Shown: positions 18,538-27,647 of the stretch, piece by piece
Position numbering within the stretch: position 1 is the stretch's first letter
How the letters are laid out: each line of letters opens with the position of its first letter
From: Aurantibacillus circumpalustris
GTDB taxonomy: Bacteria > Bacteroidota > Bacteroidia > B-17B0 > Aurantibacillaceae
Direction: 5' to 3'
Assembly (NCBI RefSeq): GCF_029625215.1
Contig: NZ_CP121197.1
Span: 3,348,001 to 3,412,000, forward strand
DNA length: 64,000 nucleotides
Program-made: the position numbers and the translations under genes
Notes under the pieces: model-generated
What the model was told of the DNA's origin: nothing
What the model saw: only the letters and a program-made list of their open reading frames with translations
Databases searched by the model: none

Positions 18538-18567
18538 AAAAAAACCCTTAACTTTTGGTTAAGGGTT
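18535..18567. terminator. Convergent intrinsic terminator
   Basis: AACCCTTAAC pairs with GTTAAGGGTT across a 5-nt loop. On the minus strand it is followed by eight T, an ideal tail for the small lipoprotein gene; it can also stop the nuclease transcript. Confidence 0.88.
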
Positions 18568-18586
18568 CTTGAATCTTAGATTTTGA

Positions 18587-18853
18587 TTAGTGTTTCTTAC
18601 CTTTTTTTGAAGCCATAGCCATTGAATCAGCCATGTGAATTGAATCCTGCTTCATTTTTTCAGCAGCTTCTTGAGCCATTTTCTCTTGCTCAGCAATTGC
18701 TGCAGCCATAGAATCTTGCTTAGCTTTTTCAACAGCAGCGATTGAATCTTGTTTCATTTGTTCGCGTTTTTCCATTTCTTCTTTAGAAGGACCGCAAGCT
18801 ACAAATGCAGTTGTCATAGCAGCAACAGCAATAATTGATAATACTTTTTTCAT
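18587..18853 (-). CDS. Small coiled-coil lipoprotein
   Basis: This 88-residue protein has a lipoprotein-type signal (MKKVLSIIAVAAMTTAFVAC) with the modified Cys at 20. The rest is one Lys/Glu/Ala/Gln helix with repeated KQDSI or KQDSM at residues 34-38, 45-49 and 68-72. The 11-residue and roughly 23-residue spacing suggests a hendecad coiled coil. The tail is basic (KKGKKH). It resembles abundant small envelope lipoproteins in architecture only and is not Lpp by sequence. A strong -7 box upstream and an ideal terminator downstream suggest a highly expressed monocistronic gene. Function unknown. Confidence 0.82.
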   Translation of the reverse strand: MKKVLSIIAVAAMTTAFVACGPSKEEMEKREQMKQDSIAAVEKAKQDSMAAAIAEQEKMAQEAAEKMKQDSIHMADSMAMASKKGKKH

Positions 18854-18886
18854 TTCGTTTGAATTTTATTTTTTTGTTTGTGGGAG

Positions 18887-18894
18887 CAAAAGTA
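18887..18894 (-). promoter_or_regulatory. -7 box for the small lipoprotein gene
   Basis: The minus strand reads TACTTTTG, an exact TAnnTTTG match, 34 bp before the ATG. A TTTG lies 14 nt upstream, closer than the usual 17-23. Confidence 0.6.
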
Positions 18895-18997
18895 CATTTT
18901 TTTTAAATCAAAATATAAAAAAATATAAAAAGGGCTGCATATTTTTAAATAATTCAATTTTAACATTTAAAAAGTACCAGAATTAACTCTAATTTTG

Positions 18998-20020
18998 ATG
19001 CGCATGTATTCAATTCTAAAAGCCTTTCTATTTCGACTCAATCCCGAAAAAGCTCATCATTTAACCTTTTCATTACTAAAAATCCCTTCATTTAGTAAAT
19101 TGGCAGGACTATTCTTCAAAAAAGAACACCCTTCACTAAAACGCAGAGTTTTTGGTTTAGATTTTAAAAACCCAGTTGGTCTGGCTGCTGGATTAGATAA
19201 AGATGCTATTGCCTTTAATCAATTGGGTGATTTAGGTTTTGGTTTTATTGAAATTGGAACTGTAACCCCTAAAATGCAGCCAGGTAATGATAAACCTCGG
19301 TTATTTCGTTTAACGAAAAACGAGGCGCTTATAAACCGTATGGGCTTTAATAACCACGGAGTAAAAGATGCTGCGCAAAGGCTAAAGAACAGAAAAGATA
19401 AAACTGTTATTATTGGTGGAAACATTGGAAAAAATAAAATAACACCAAACGAAAACGCCGTTGATGATTATATTATTGGTTTTAATGAATTGTTTGATGT
19501 GGTGGATTATTTTGTGGTAAATGTTTCTTCACCAAACACGCCTAATTTGAGAGATCTACAGGAAAAAGAACCCCTTACCAACTTGCTAAACACCCTTCAA
19601 AATCTCAACAACCTGAAAAGTAAACCCAAACCAATTTTACTGAAAATTGCTCCAGATCTAACAGATACACAGCTTGACGATATTATTGATATAGTGCAAC
19701 AAACCAAAATTGCAGGTATTATTGCTACTAACACCACAATTAGCAGAGAAGGCTTAAATTACGAGCCATCTGAAATTGAGAAAATTGGCATGGGAGGTTT
19801 AAGTGGCAAACCTTTAACTAAAAGAAGTACAGAGGTAATTCGTTACCTAAAACAAAAATCGAACAACTCCTTCCCTGTTATTGGTGTTGGAGGCATTCAC
19901 AGTGCAGAAGACGCCATCGAAAAACTTGAAGCGGGTGCTGATTTAATACAACTTTATACAGGATTTATTTATCACGGTCCGAAATTAATTTGTGATATAA
20001 ATAAAAGGCTCATAAAATGA
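18998..20020 (+). CDS. pyrD: Dihydroorotate dehydrogenase (quinone), class 2
   Basis: This 340-residue FMN enzyme oxidises dihydroorotate to orotate in pyrimidine synthesis, passing electrons to quinone at the membrane. The N-terminal amphipathic helix ([20 protein letters not shown]) is the class-2 membrane anchor. Motifs are [53 protein letters not shown] (catalytic Ser region), [17 protein letters not shown] and [10 protein letters not shown]. The frame opens with TTG at 18995, but ATG at 18998 (or 19004) is the better start. The stop overlaps the next gene by 4 bp (ATGA), indicating co-translation. Confidence 0.96.
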   Translation: MRMYSILKAFLFRLNPEKAHHLTFSLLKIPSFSKLAGLFFKKEHPSLKRRVFGLDFKNPVGLAAGLDKDAIAFNQLGDLGFGFIEIGTVTPKMQPGNDKPRLFRLTKNEALINRMGFNNHGVKDAAQRLKNRKDKTVIIGGNIGKNKITPNENAVDDYIIGFNELFDVVDYFVVNVSSPNTPNLRDLQEKEPLTNLLNTLQNLNNLKSKPKPILLKIAPDLTDTQLDDIIDIVQQTKIAGIIATNTTISREGLNYEPSEIEKIGMGGLSGKPLTKRSTEVIRYLKQKSNNSFPVIGVGGIHSAEDAIEKLEAGADLIQLYTGFIYHGPKLICDINKRLIK

Positions 20021-20874
20021 TAAACATTACAGAATGCCCGCGCGATGCCATGCAAGGCATCAAGCAACAGATTCCGAGTGAATTAAAAGTAGAATATATT
20101 AATCAATTGCTTAAAGTTGGTTTTAAAACGATTGATTTTGGAAGCTTTGTGTCACCAAAAGCCATTCCACAAATGCAAGATACAGCTAAGGTTCTTGATC
20201 TATTGGATTTATCTGCCGGCAATACGGATTTACTAGCCATTATTGCCAACCTACGCGGTGCGCAAGAAGCTTGTGCCTTTGAAGAAATAAGTTATTTGGG
20301 TTTTCCGTTTTCAATTTCAGAAACTTTTCAGCAAAGAAACACCAATTCCTCAATTGAAGAATCTTTAGCGCGTGTTGAAGAAATTCAGAGACTTTGTCTT
20401 AAGAAAAAGAAAAAACTCTTGGTTTATATTTCAATGGCTTTTGGTAATCCTTATGGAGATGCCTGGCACGCTGATATTGCTATTGACTGGTGTAAAAGAT
20501 TAAATGCACTAGGCATTAAACACCTTGCTTTGGCCGATACAACTGGTTCTTCAACGCCAGAAACCATTAGTCAATTATTTGGAGCCTTATTACCAGAATT
20601 AAAAAATGTAGAATTAGGAGCCCACCTTCACTCCACCAAAGACAAATCTCAAGAAAAACTAAAAGCGGCTTATGAAAGCGGTTGCCGCAATTTTGATGTT
20701 GCCATTCATGGATTTGGAGGTTGTCCGATGGCTGCAGATGATTTAACCGGAAATATAGCTACCGAAGATCTTGAAAGCTATGCCATTACAAATAAAATTA
20801 ATTTAAATCTTAACAAAACGGAACTTGATAAAGCTTACGAACTAGGTTGGAAAATATTTAATGTGTATCATTAA
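20017..20874 (+). CDS. Hydroxymethylglutaryl-CoA lyase-like TIM-barrel enzyme
   Basis: This 285-residue HMGL-type TIM barrel cleaves HMG-CoA to acetoacetate and acetyl-CoA (leucine breakdown). The metal/substrate entry motif reads [11 protein letters not shown] in place of the more usual VGPRDGLQ; Arg and Asp are kept. [11 protein letters not shown] (metal-binding His-x-His) and FGGCPMADDLTGN (active-site Cys) are present near the C-terminus. It overlaps pyrD by 4 bp and is 18 bp from the next gene, so it belongs to that operon rather than to a leucine cluster. HMG-CoA lyase is the best call; another HMGL-like aldolase specificity is possible. Confidence 0.85.
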   Translation: MINITECPRDAMQGIKQQIPSELKVEYINQLLKVGFKTIDFGSFVSPKAIPQMQDTAKVLDLLDLSAGNTDLLAIIANLRGAQEACAFEEISYLGFPFSISETFQQRNTNSSIEESLARVEEIQRLCLKKKKKLLVYISMAFGNPYGDAWHADIAIDWCKRLNALGIKHLALADTTGSSTPETISQLFGALLPELKNVELGAHLHSTKDKSQEKLKAAYESGCRNFDVAIHGFGGCPMAADDLTGNIATEDLESYAITNKINLNLNKTELDKAYELGWKIFNVYH

Positions 20875-20892
20875 AGACTTTAATTTAAGCTT

Positions 20893-21450
20893 ATGCGGAT
20901 TTTTATCTTCTTTATATTCTTTACAAGCCAAGTCTTTGCACAGAAGGTAAATACCAAAGAAACCGACAAGTATGTTGATTTGATTAATGGTTTTTTAAAA
21001 ACTAATTCGCTAATAAAAAAACAAGCAGACTCCCTTTCAATCTATGGAGGCGATTTAAAAGCCTACTATTTAAAAACTAAACTCGTGTTCATTAAAAGTC
21101 ATCATGGCGGTGAGTTCGGCTACGTAGATTACACCTACTACCTAAGTAATGACTCTTTGGTATTTGTAAACGAAAAAAAGGTTTCTTTAAAGGAACCTAT
21201 TACTGAGAAAGAATATGGAGAATATGAACGATATGTCATTTTTCATACCGACAAAAAAGGTAATGTGGATTATTCAAAATGGCCTTTGGGAACAGACATA
21301 AACAATGATTATTACTTCAAAAATAATTCCGTCATCTCTTTTCAATTGAGAAACTTCAATAAACCTGTAAAGACATCTGAAAACGAAATTATCGAAGCTG
21401 CCAAGACCTTGGTTAGTCGTTATAAAGTTCATTTGGAAGAACTAAAATAA
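20893..21450 (+). CDS. Secreted protein of unknown function
   Basis: This 185-residue protein has a short signal peptide (MRIFIFFIFFTSQVFAQ). It has a beta-rich middle (YVDYTYYLSNDSLVFVNEKKV) and a helical C-terminal end (EIIEAAKTLVSRYKVHLEEL), with no recognised domain and no Cys in the mature part. It follows the HMG-CoA-lyase-like gene by 18 bp, so it is co-transcribed. I do not recognise the family. Confidence 0.72.
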   Translation: MRIFIFFIFFTSQVFAQKVNTKETDKYVDLINGFLKTNSLIKKQADSLSIYGGDLKAYYLKTKLVFIKSHHGGEFGYVDYTYYLSNDSLVFVNEKKVSLKEPITEKEYGEYERYVIFHTDKKGNVDYSKWPLGTDINNDYYFKNNSVISFQLRNFNKPVKTSENEIIEAAKTLVSRYKVHLEELK

Positions 21451-21520
21451 TCTGATAGCTTGTTTAAAATTTAAGAGTAACGCATTTTTAAATCCTCGAT
21501 TTAAAACATACTTTAGTAAA

Positions 21521-22378
21521 ATGCCGTTGAAACGTTTAATATTATTTTCACTTCTATCTAATGCTACTTTTCTTTTTAGCCAAAAGGAATTTGATAAGTA
21601 CGGACCTTTAGGCTGTCAAGTATACACCGATCTTAAAGAGGCTTTAAAAATTGAAAAGAAAGTTTACAAAGTGGATTTAAGTTATCAAAAATTAGATCTA
21701 AAACTTTACGAGAAAATCGCCAATCTCTCTGATCTACAAGCACTTAAATTAAGTGGAAATGAAGTTACCGATTACCCGAAAAATTTCGAAAGTCTTTTTA
21801 ACTTGCTCTATTTTGCATCTTATAATAACAAATTAAATACTTTCCCGACTTTAAAAGGACTTTACAATTTACAATTTTTTGAATTACAGCACACGCTTAT
21901 AGATAGCATACCTGCACAAATTGCTTATTTAAGTAGGCTTCAGAGTTTTAAGTTTGGAAACACCGATGATACTTTAAAACTACCAACAACCTTTCACTTT
22001 CTTAAAAACTTAAAAGATATTAGTATTGAAAACTGCGTTCTCGATAGCTTTCCAAAGGAACTGTTCAAAATTCCATCGCTTTACTATTTGAATCTTTCGA
22101 ATACGAATACCTGGTATTTAACTAAACATTTTGAGCGTTTCCCTAATCTTGAGGTATTAGTTATTGAGAATAATCCACTAGCCAAAATACCCTTTGATAT
22201 TTATAAGGCTCAAAAACTACGTTTAATTTCTTTAAGAGGAAATAACCTTACGAAATTACCGGATAGTATTTCGCAACTAGAAAATTTGAGTCTTTTAGAT
22301 TTAAGAGGGAATAAATTTGACGCTGATGAGATGCAGAAAATTAAATTTCTGTTACCCGGTTGCGAAATCAAATTTTAA
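21521..22378 (+). CDS. Secreted leucine-rich-repeat protein
   Basis: This 285-residue protein has a signal peptide (MPLKRLILFSLLSNATFLFSQ), then about nine LRR units of 22-24 residues from residue 60 on (LSDLQALKLSGNEVTDYP, LENLSLLDLRGNKF and others). A short Cys-containing N-cap (GPLGCQVYTDL) precedes them and another (LLPGCEIKF) closes the protein. LRR solenoids bind proteins or glycans; the ligand is unknown. No T9SS tail or anchor is visible, so it is periplasmic or released. Its 3' end overlaps the convergent M23 peptidase gene by 11 bp. Confidence 0.85.
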   Translation: MPLKRLILFSLLSNATFLFSQKEFDKYGPLGCQVYTDLKEALKIEKKVYKVDLSYQKLDLKLYEKIANLSDLQALKLSGNEVTDYPKNFESLFNLLYFASYNNKLNTFPTLKGLYNLQFFELQHTLIDSIPAQIAYLSRLQSFKFGNTDDTLKLPTTFHFLKNLKDISIENCVLDSFPKELFKIPSLYYLNLSNTNTWYLTKHFERFPNLEVLVIENNPLAKIPFDIYKAQKLRLISLRGNNLTKLPDSISQLENLSLLDLRGNKFDADEMQKIKFLLPGCEIKF

Positions 22379-23330
22379 GGCGCTGACCAATACGTAAAGT
22401 AGATGTTGGTCTTAAGCCATTCTTTTTACAAAGCGATTTAATACTTGTTCCACTTCTTTTGGCAATAGCTCCTAATGTATCTCCTGATCTCACTCTGTAA
22501 ACACCACCTTTTGCTGGATATCTTGAGCCGTATTTGCGCGCCATTAAGTCGTTCTTATGGCGGGTATGCAAAGCTCTTAAATCATATTTACTAGTAACAT
22601 CACTTTTTCTTAAAACAAAACTGTTAGACTTTAAGTCTCCTTTTTCGTAATCAATAAAATCTTGAGTATCTAAAGCTTGACCCAAATAACGGATTTCAAA
22701 ATGTAAATGGCTACCATAAGAGTGGCCAGTATTTCCACCAAGTCCAATCAAAGTTCCGGCACTTAACTCTTGTCCTGACTCAACGAGCAACTTGGACATG
22801 TGCCCATAAACAGTTTCTAAACCATTCTTATGGCGAATAATAACACAATTACCATAACCTCGGTAATACTTTGCAACACGCACCATTCCATCAAAACAAG
22901 CTAAAACGGAATCTCCAGTTTCAAGATCAATATCTGTACCATAATGAGGTCTGTATTTTCTCCAACCAAACAAACTTGTTAAACCACCTTTGTAAGGAAG
23001 TACAAAGCAATTATCCTCACCTTGTGTAAGGATTATAGTAACGCTATCTTCTTTAAAGGATTCGCTAAAATTGTATGGGTGAGCTGTGTTAGTGTCCCAG
23101 CTTGCATATAAATCGTGGCTTGGGAAAGAAATTTCAGTGGTGTCAGTTTCTTCTCCTTCAAGATCTGCAATCGGCTCAAGATTCATAACCATTTTAGTTG
23201 TATCCTCTCTCTTAGCTTTTGATTTCTTGTCATCACCCGGTTTGTTTTTTTCGTCCGGTGAAAAAGCAGAGGCATTTAGATTTAACAATCCAATGCAAGT
23301 AATTGATAATATGTAAATTAACTTTTTCAG
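22368..23330 (-). CDS. M23 peptidase with C-terminal LysM, non-ATG start
   Basis: This peptidoglycan-hydrolase architecture has an M23 (LytM/lysostaphin) domain from about residue 115 with HYGTD (H-x3-D) and HLHFEIR (H-x-H), all Zn ligands present, then a LysM domain at the end (YRVRSGDTLGAIAKRSGTS). A stretch of about 50 acidic/Lys-rich residues precedes the catalytic domain. No ATG exists in frame upstream of the domain. A signal peptide (KKLIYILSITCIGLLNLNASA) is encoded starting directly after a CTG at 23330, and the frame is closed by TAA just upstream, so CTG is my chosen start. A TTG at 23288 is possible but would delete the signal. Likely role: cell-wall remodelling or division. Confidence 0.86.
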   Translation of the reverse strand: MKKLIYILSITCIGLLNLNASAFSPDEKNKPGDDKKSKAKREDTTKMVMNLEPIADLEGEETDTTEISFPSHDLYASWDTNTAHPYNFSESFKEDSVTIILTQGEDNCFVLPYKGGLTSLFGWRKYRPHYGTDIDLETGDSVLACFDGMVRVAKYYRGYGNCVIIRHKNGLETVYGHMSKLLVESGQELSAGTLIGLGGNTGHSYGSHLHFEIRYLGQALDTQDFIDYEKGDLKSNSFVLRKSDVTSKYDLRALHTRHKNDLMARKYGSRYPAKGGVYRVRSGDTLGAIAKRSGTSIKSLCKKNGLRPTSTLRIGQRLKI

Positions 23331-23479
23331 CTTTTAAAAGAGTTGCAAAGATTGAATTTTTAGTAAAAAATGCAAACCTAAATTTGTTGATAAGGTGTAA
23401 AGATATTAACATTTAGCAATAATTATTAAAAATTTGGCGATTTTACCTCATATTTAACAAATAGTTCAAAACCCAATCA

Positions 23480-24115
23480 ATGAATAATAAACTTCAAAAT
23501 TTACTTTTAACGCTATCACTACTAGCAAGTTGCAATTTTTTCGGACAACGTCTTTATCGAATTGGGGGTGACGTGGTGCGTATCCAGGTTCAGAAAAAAG
23601 TTGAATTGTTAGCAGCTGACCCTGCTTCACTTAAGAAGTTGCACAACGTGGGTATTAAATACAATTTTGACTCTGTATTTGTTTGCTCTTTCTTAAATCA
23701 AGAAGATTACTTTAAAGATTTACGGGAAAATTTCAGTACCAATAAAGCGGAAAAAATGATAAGTGAGTGGCTAGCCCTTCCCAAAACGACGCTTGAACCT
23801 AGATTTGAACTATTTTTTAATAAAAACATAAATAAAATAGGCATACATGGTTCAAATACAATAACACGAGAACAAGATGCAATTCTTGTGGTGAAAATAC
23901 TTGAAGAAGATCCTCATTTACATAGAGACGATGGGTATTCAATGCCACACATTATAACAAACTGCACTTTTTTTGATAAAGAGGAAAAACTAATAGCTAG
24001 TTTTTTGATAACGGCCACAGGTTCAAGAGAAAACAACATGTCAAAAAGAAGAGCGGAATGCTATGCTATTGCAGGTAAAATGCTAGCAAGGGAAGTTATA
24101 AAAAGATTAAAATGA
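23480..24115 (+). CDS. Secreted or lipoprotein of unknown function
   Basis: This 211-residue protein has an N-terminal MNNKLQNLLLTLSLLASC, matching a lipobox (LASC, Cys 18); the following NFFGQ could equally be a signal peptidase I site. The mature part is mixed alpha/beta with FDSVFVCSFL, EEDPHLHRDDGY and a C-terminal helix rich in Lys/Arg. No recognised domain. It is divergent from the M23 gene (149 bp between starts) and its end is 8 bp from the convergent DUF6702 gene, with no terminator between. Confidence 0.72.
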   Translation: MNNKLQNLLLTLSLLASCNFFGQRLYRIGGDVVRIQVQKKVELLAADPASLKKLHNVGIKYNFDSVFVCSFLNQEDYFKDLRENFSTNKAEKMISEWLALPKTTLEPRFELFFNKNINKIGIHGSNTITREQDAILVVKILEEDPHLHRDDGYSMPHIITNCTFFDKEEKLIASFLITATGSRENNMSKRRAECYAIAGKMLAREVIKRLK

Positions 24116-24123
24116 AGTGAAAA

Positions 24124-24612
24124 CTAAAATTCAAATACCGCCAGTTTTTCTGGATTATTTAGTTTAAGACTTTTCTTTTGTTCGTTTACTTCTACATGAA
24201 TTATGTTGCTTTGATTTTTTATAAAGTCATATAATAGACTGTTTTCAATACTGATGTTTTTTGGAAGTTTGCAATCTTTAACTTCAATATAAATCCAAAC
24301 GGCTTCCTGCTCCCGCTCAAACCCTAGCACTTGGAAGTTTTTTTTCACATTATTGACACTTAAATACAAGCGTTTTTTTAAATACTCTTCTAACATTGTT
24401 TGTGTTTTTATTGAGTCTTTGGGATTTATCAAATCAACTTTGTTTTGTTGCGTTCGTTTTAGCGCGTCTTCTATATCATTGATAAATAATTTCACCGAAC
24501 CCTGTAATGCACTCTCTTTCAAGTTGTACTTGAGATTGGTAACACTTAGATAAAAAGGATGTTTAAATGAAAAAAGTAAACCAAGTAATCCAACCAATAA
24601 AATCTTTTTCAT
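24124..24612 (-). CDS. DUF6702-family exported protein
   Basis: This 162-residue protein has a signal peptide (MKKILLVGLLGLLFSF) and a mature start KHPFYLSVTNLKYN typical of DUF6702. NLKYNLKESALQGSVKLFINDIEDAL follows the family pattern (a repeated beta unit with a short helix). Function unknown; family members recur beside HupE/UreJ and M1 peptidase genes in Bacteroidota, as here. It is divergent from hupE, with a -7 box (24641-24648) directly adjacent to the hupE start. Confidence 0.8.
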   Translation of the reverse strand: MKKILLVGLLGLLFSFKHPFYLSVTNLKYNLKESALQGSVKLFINDIEDALKRTQQNKVDLINPKDSIKTQTMLEEYLKKRLYLSVNNVKKNFQVLGFEREQEAVWIYIEVKDCKLPKNISIENSLLYDFIKNQSNIIHVEVNEQKKSLKLNNPEKLAVFEF

Positions 24613-24640
24613 TCTGTATTTTTACTCTTTAAATTAATTC

Positions 24641-24648
24641 CAAAGATA
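24641..24648 (-). promoter_or_regulatory. -7 box for the DUF6702 gene
   Basis: The minus strand reads TATCTTTG (exact TAnnTTTG), 29 bp upstream of the ATG at 24612, in the 36-bp divergent gap with the HupE gene. Confidence 0.5.
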
Positions 24649-25239
24649 ATGAATGAATTTGGCTTATGGTTTATTACAGGTGTCGAACATATTCTCGACC
24701 TAAGCGGTTACGATCATATTTTGTTTGTTGCCTTATTGGTAATTGCTTTTCCACTTAAACAATGGCGTAACCTATTAATGCTCATTACAGCTTTTACTGT
24801 TGGACATTCCATTTCATTAGCTTTAAGTGTAAATGGCATTGTTTCTTTTTCAATAAAATGGATTGAATTCTTAATTGCTTTGAGTATCCTTATCTCTGCC
24901 GTTTACCAGATTATTAAATATAAAACTGAAAACATAAGAAATAAATCTTTCTTATATGTAATAATCACCCTTTTTGGGTTAGTGCATGGGCTGGGATTTT
25001 CCATACTTTTAAAGTCGATGCTTGGGCATGAAGACAGTATTGTGTTGCCGCTACTTTATTTTAATCTTGGTATAGAGTTAGGGCAAATTATTATTGTAGT
25101 GATTGTTTTAGTATTTTCGTTGATTTTAAATTATTTATTCAAATGGTCTTACACTTATTTCAAACTCACAGTATCATGCAGCATTGCCTTAATTGCCTTA
25201 AAAATGAGCGCAGAGCGTTTTTTGGAACTATTGCCTTAA
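24649..25239 (+). CDS. HupE/UreJ-family membrane protein
   Basis: This 196-residue integral membrane protein has six or so hydrophobic segments. It starts with the family motif GVEHILDLSGYDHILFV (His and Asp in the first helix), then ITAFTVGHSISLAL and GLVHGLGFSILL, as in HupE/UreJ nickel/cobalt or metal-transport-like proteins. Whether it transports metal is not shown. It starts 36 bp from the divergent DUF6702 gene and its last 64 bp overlap the M1 peptidase gene, suggesting coupled expression. Confidence 0.88.
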   Translation: MNEFGLWFITGVEHILDLSGYDHILFVALLVIAFPLKQWRNLLMLITAFTVGHSISLALSVNGIVSFSIKWIEFLIALSILISAVYQIIKYKTENIRNKSFLYVIITLFGLVHGLGFSILLKSMLGHEDSIVLPLLYFNLGIELGQIIIVVIVLVFSLILNYLFKWSYTYFKLTVSCSIALIALKMSAERFLELLP

Positions 25240-27551
25240 TTCTTGTAAGTTTTGTTTCAGCACAAAACATTCAAAATAATCCACAATCAAATCACGGAAA
25301 CAAGTTTGAGCAATTGGGTACAATACTACCAACCCCAAATGAGTATAGAACCGCTTCGGGTGCACCAGGTGCGAAATACTGGCAACAACGTGCCGATTAC
25401 GATATTGATGTTAAGTTGGATGAAAAAAACCTAAGTGTTATTGGTACCGAAACAGTTACCTATCATAACAATGCTCCTGAAAATTTAAACTTTTTATGGT
25501 TGCAGTTAGATGAAAATCAACACGACCCAACTAACGAAGTAAATTATTTTGACGAGAATAAAATTAACGAACCTTACACACAGCAATCACTTAAGTCTTT
25601 AGAAACAAAAACTAATCTTGAAGGATTAGGAGATAAAATTGATGGTGTTACCGATGAATTTGGAAAAGCTTTAAAATATACTATTAACGGATCAATGATG
25701 CGTATTGATCTTCCAAAGCTTTTAGTTTCAAAAGCAAAATTTAAATTCATTGTGAAATGGCATTATAAAATGATTAACCGCATGGAGTATGGTGGACGCG
25801 GCGGCTATGAATATTTTCCGGAAGACGGGAATTATTTATTTACACTAACACAATGGTATCCTCGTATGTGTGTTTACAGTGATTTTCACGGCTGGCAAAA
25901 CAAACAATTTACTGGAAGAGGAGAATTTGCTTTAGCTTTTGGAAATTTTAAAGTAAAAATGACGGTACCCTCAGATCATTTGGTTTGCTCTACCGGCGAA
26001 TGTCAAAATTACCAACAAGTTCTTACACCAGCGCAATACACGCGTTGGCAAAAGGCGCAAACGGCTAGCGAACCCACAGAAATTGGTTTGTTAGAAGACG
26101 CAAAGAATGCAGAAAAAAATAAAGCTACTGGAACAAAAACTTGGATTTTTAAAGCCGATAGTGTGCGTGATTTTGCCTGGGGAAGTTCTCGAAAGTATAT
26201 TTGGGATGCTATGCCGGTGCAGTGTGAAAGTAAAAAAGTAATGTGTATGAGTTTTTATGGTAAAGAAGCTTATGGACTTTATCGCAAGTATTCAACAAAG
26301 GTCGTGGCACACACTATTAAGACCTATTCCAAATTCACCATTCCCTACCCTTACCCTGTAGCTCAAAGTATTGAAGCGGCTAACGGTATGGAGTATCCAA
26401 TGATTTGTTTCAATTTCGGAAGAACTGAAAAAGACGGCACCTATACTGAGGGTAGCAAAAACGGAATGATTTTAGTAATTATTCATGAAGTAGGTCATAA
26501 CTTTTTCCCAATGATTATTAATAGCGATGAACGTCAGTGGAGTTGGATGGACGAGGGCTTAAATACCTTTGTACAATATTTAACCGAAAGAGAATTTGAT
26601 CCAAATTATCCTTCACAACGCGGGCCAGCTTATAAAATGACGGATTACATGCGACTTCCAAAAAACATGCTGGAGCCTATTATGGTTAATAGTGAAAACA
26701 TAATAAATTTTGGATCTAATGCTTATGGAAAACCGGCAACAGCGCTAAATATTTTACGCGAAACGGTAATGGGCAGGGAACTGTTTGATTTTGCATTTAA
26801 ACAATATTGTAACCGCTGGGCTTTTAAACACCCAGAACCTGCAGATTTTTTCAGAACCATGGAAGATGCAAGTGCCGTTGATTTAGACTGGTTTTGGAGA
26901 GGTTGGTTTTATGACATTGAACCAGTAGATATTTCTATTGATACTGTAAAAGCTTACGCAATAAAACAAGGAAAAAAGATTCCTGTTAAAATGGATACTG
27001 TTGTTACACGTCCGAAAAATAAAGAATTTGAATACATTACTACAATTCGTAATCGCCAAGCTGGGCTTATACCATTAGTGGATGCTGATACAACACTGCG
27101 TGATTTTTATTATCATTATAAACCAAAACCGGAAATTACGAAAGAGGTTAAAAACAGAAACGAGAATTTAGAAGAAATGCCTGACAGCAATTTTTCTAAA
27201 TATTCAGGAAAATTTATTTACGAAATTAAATTCTCAAATAAAGGCGGTTTGGTTAGTCCTATTATTATTCAATTTAACTACAGTGATGGTAGTAGTGAAA
27301 TCGAACGAATAAATGCTTACATCTGGCGCAAAAATGAGAAAGAAGTAACAAAAACATTCTTAAAATCAAAAAAGGTTACCTCAATTTTAATTGACCCGTA
27401 TAAAGAAACCGCCGACATTGACGAAAAAAACAATGCTTGGAACATTGCATCAGAACCTGATAAATTTGAGTTATTTAAAAGCAAATCAGGAGCCGCAGTT
27501 CGTGGCCAAAGTGCTGGAGAAAATCCCATGCAAAAAGCAAAACAAAAATAA
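25176..27551 (+). CDS. M1-family zinc metallopeptidase, exported
   Basis: Gluzincin aminopeptidase-like protein. The active site reads IHEVGHNFF (about residue 437) followed by WMDEGLNTF, giving HExxH...E with all ligands. GNAMEYP-type substrate signature is seen as EAANGMEYPMICF. A signal peptide (FFGTIALILVSFVSAQ) lies after a short n-region. The frame has an ATG at 25143, but ATG at 25176 gives a shorter n-region and is preferred; either start overlaps the hupE end (64 or 97 bp). The ~300-residue C-terminal part has a beta-rich segment (IYEIKFSNKGGLVSPIII). There is no T9SS tail, so it is periplasmic or outer membrane-associated. The transcript is ended by the terminator at 27577-27607. 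Confidence 0.92.
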   Translation: MQHCLNCLKNERRAFFGTIALILVSFVSAQNIQNNPQSNHGNKFEQLGTILPTPNEYRTASGAPGAKYWQQRADYDIDVKLDEKNLSVIGTETVTYHNNAPENLNFLWLQLDENQHDPTNEVNYFDENKINEPYTQQSLKSLETKTNLEGLGDKIDGVTDEFGKALKYTINGSMMRIDLPKLLVSKAKFKFIVKWHYKMINRMEYGGRGGYEYFPEDGNYLFTLTQWYPRMCVYSDFHGWQNKQFTGRGEFALAFGNFKVKMTVPSDHLVCSTGECQNYQQVLTPAQYTRWQKAQTASEPTEIGLLEDAKNAEKNKATGTKTWIFKADSVRDFAWGSSRKYIWDAMPVQCESKKVMCMSFYGKEAYGLYRKYSTKVVAHTIKTYSKFTIPYPYPVAQSIEAANGMEYPMICFNFGRTEKDGTYTEGSKNGMILVIIHEVGHNFFPMIINSDERQWSWMDEGLNTFVQYLTEREFDPNYPSQRGPAYKMTDYMRLPKNMLEPIMVNSENIINFGSNAYGKPATALNILRETVMGRELFDFAFKQYCNRWAFKHPEPADFFRTMEDASAVDLDWFWRGWFYDIEPVDISIDTVKAYAIKQGKKIPVKMDTVVTRPKNKEFEYITTIRNRQAGLIPLVDADTTLRDFYYHYKPKPEITKEVKNRNENLEEMPDSNFSKYSGKFIYEIKFSNKGGLVSPIIIQFNYSDGSSEIERINAYIWRKNEKEVTKTFLKSKKVTSILIDPYKETADIDEKNNAWNIASEPDKFELFKSKSGAAVRGQSAGENPMQKAKQK

Positions 27552-27576
27552 CATTGTATAGATAACTCTTAAAAAG

Positions 27577-27607
27577 TAAAAGCGTGGGAAACTAAACCCA
27601 CGCTTTT
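27577..27607 (+). terminator. Intrinsic terminator
   Basis: AAAGCGTGGG and CCCACGCTTT form a G/C-rich stem with an 8-nt loop, then a T run. It closes the M1 peptidase transcript and faces the convergent giant T9SS gene. Confidence 0.88.
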
Positions 27608-27647
27608 TTTGGAACTTATTACAACAGAACACACTAAAACAGACAAA

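Noticed and set aside
20017-20874. Possible frameshifted or pseudogenised HMG-CoA lyase because of the altered CPRDAMQ motif
   Set aside because: Arg/Asp, His-x-His and the active-site Cys are all present and the frame is intact, so it is read as a functional variant.
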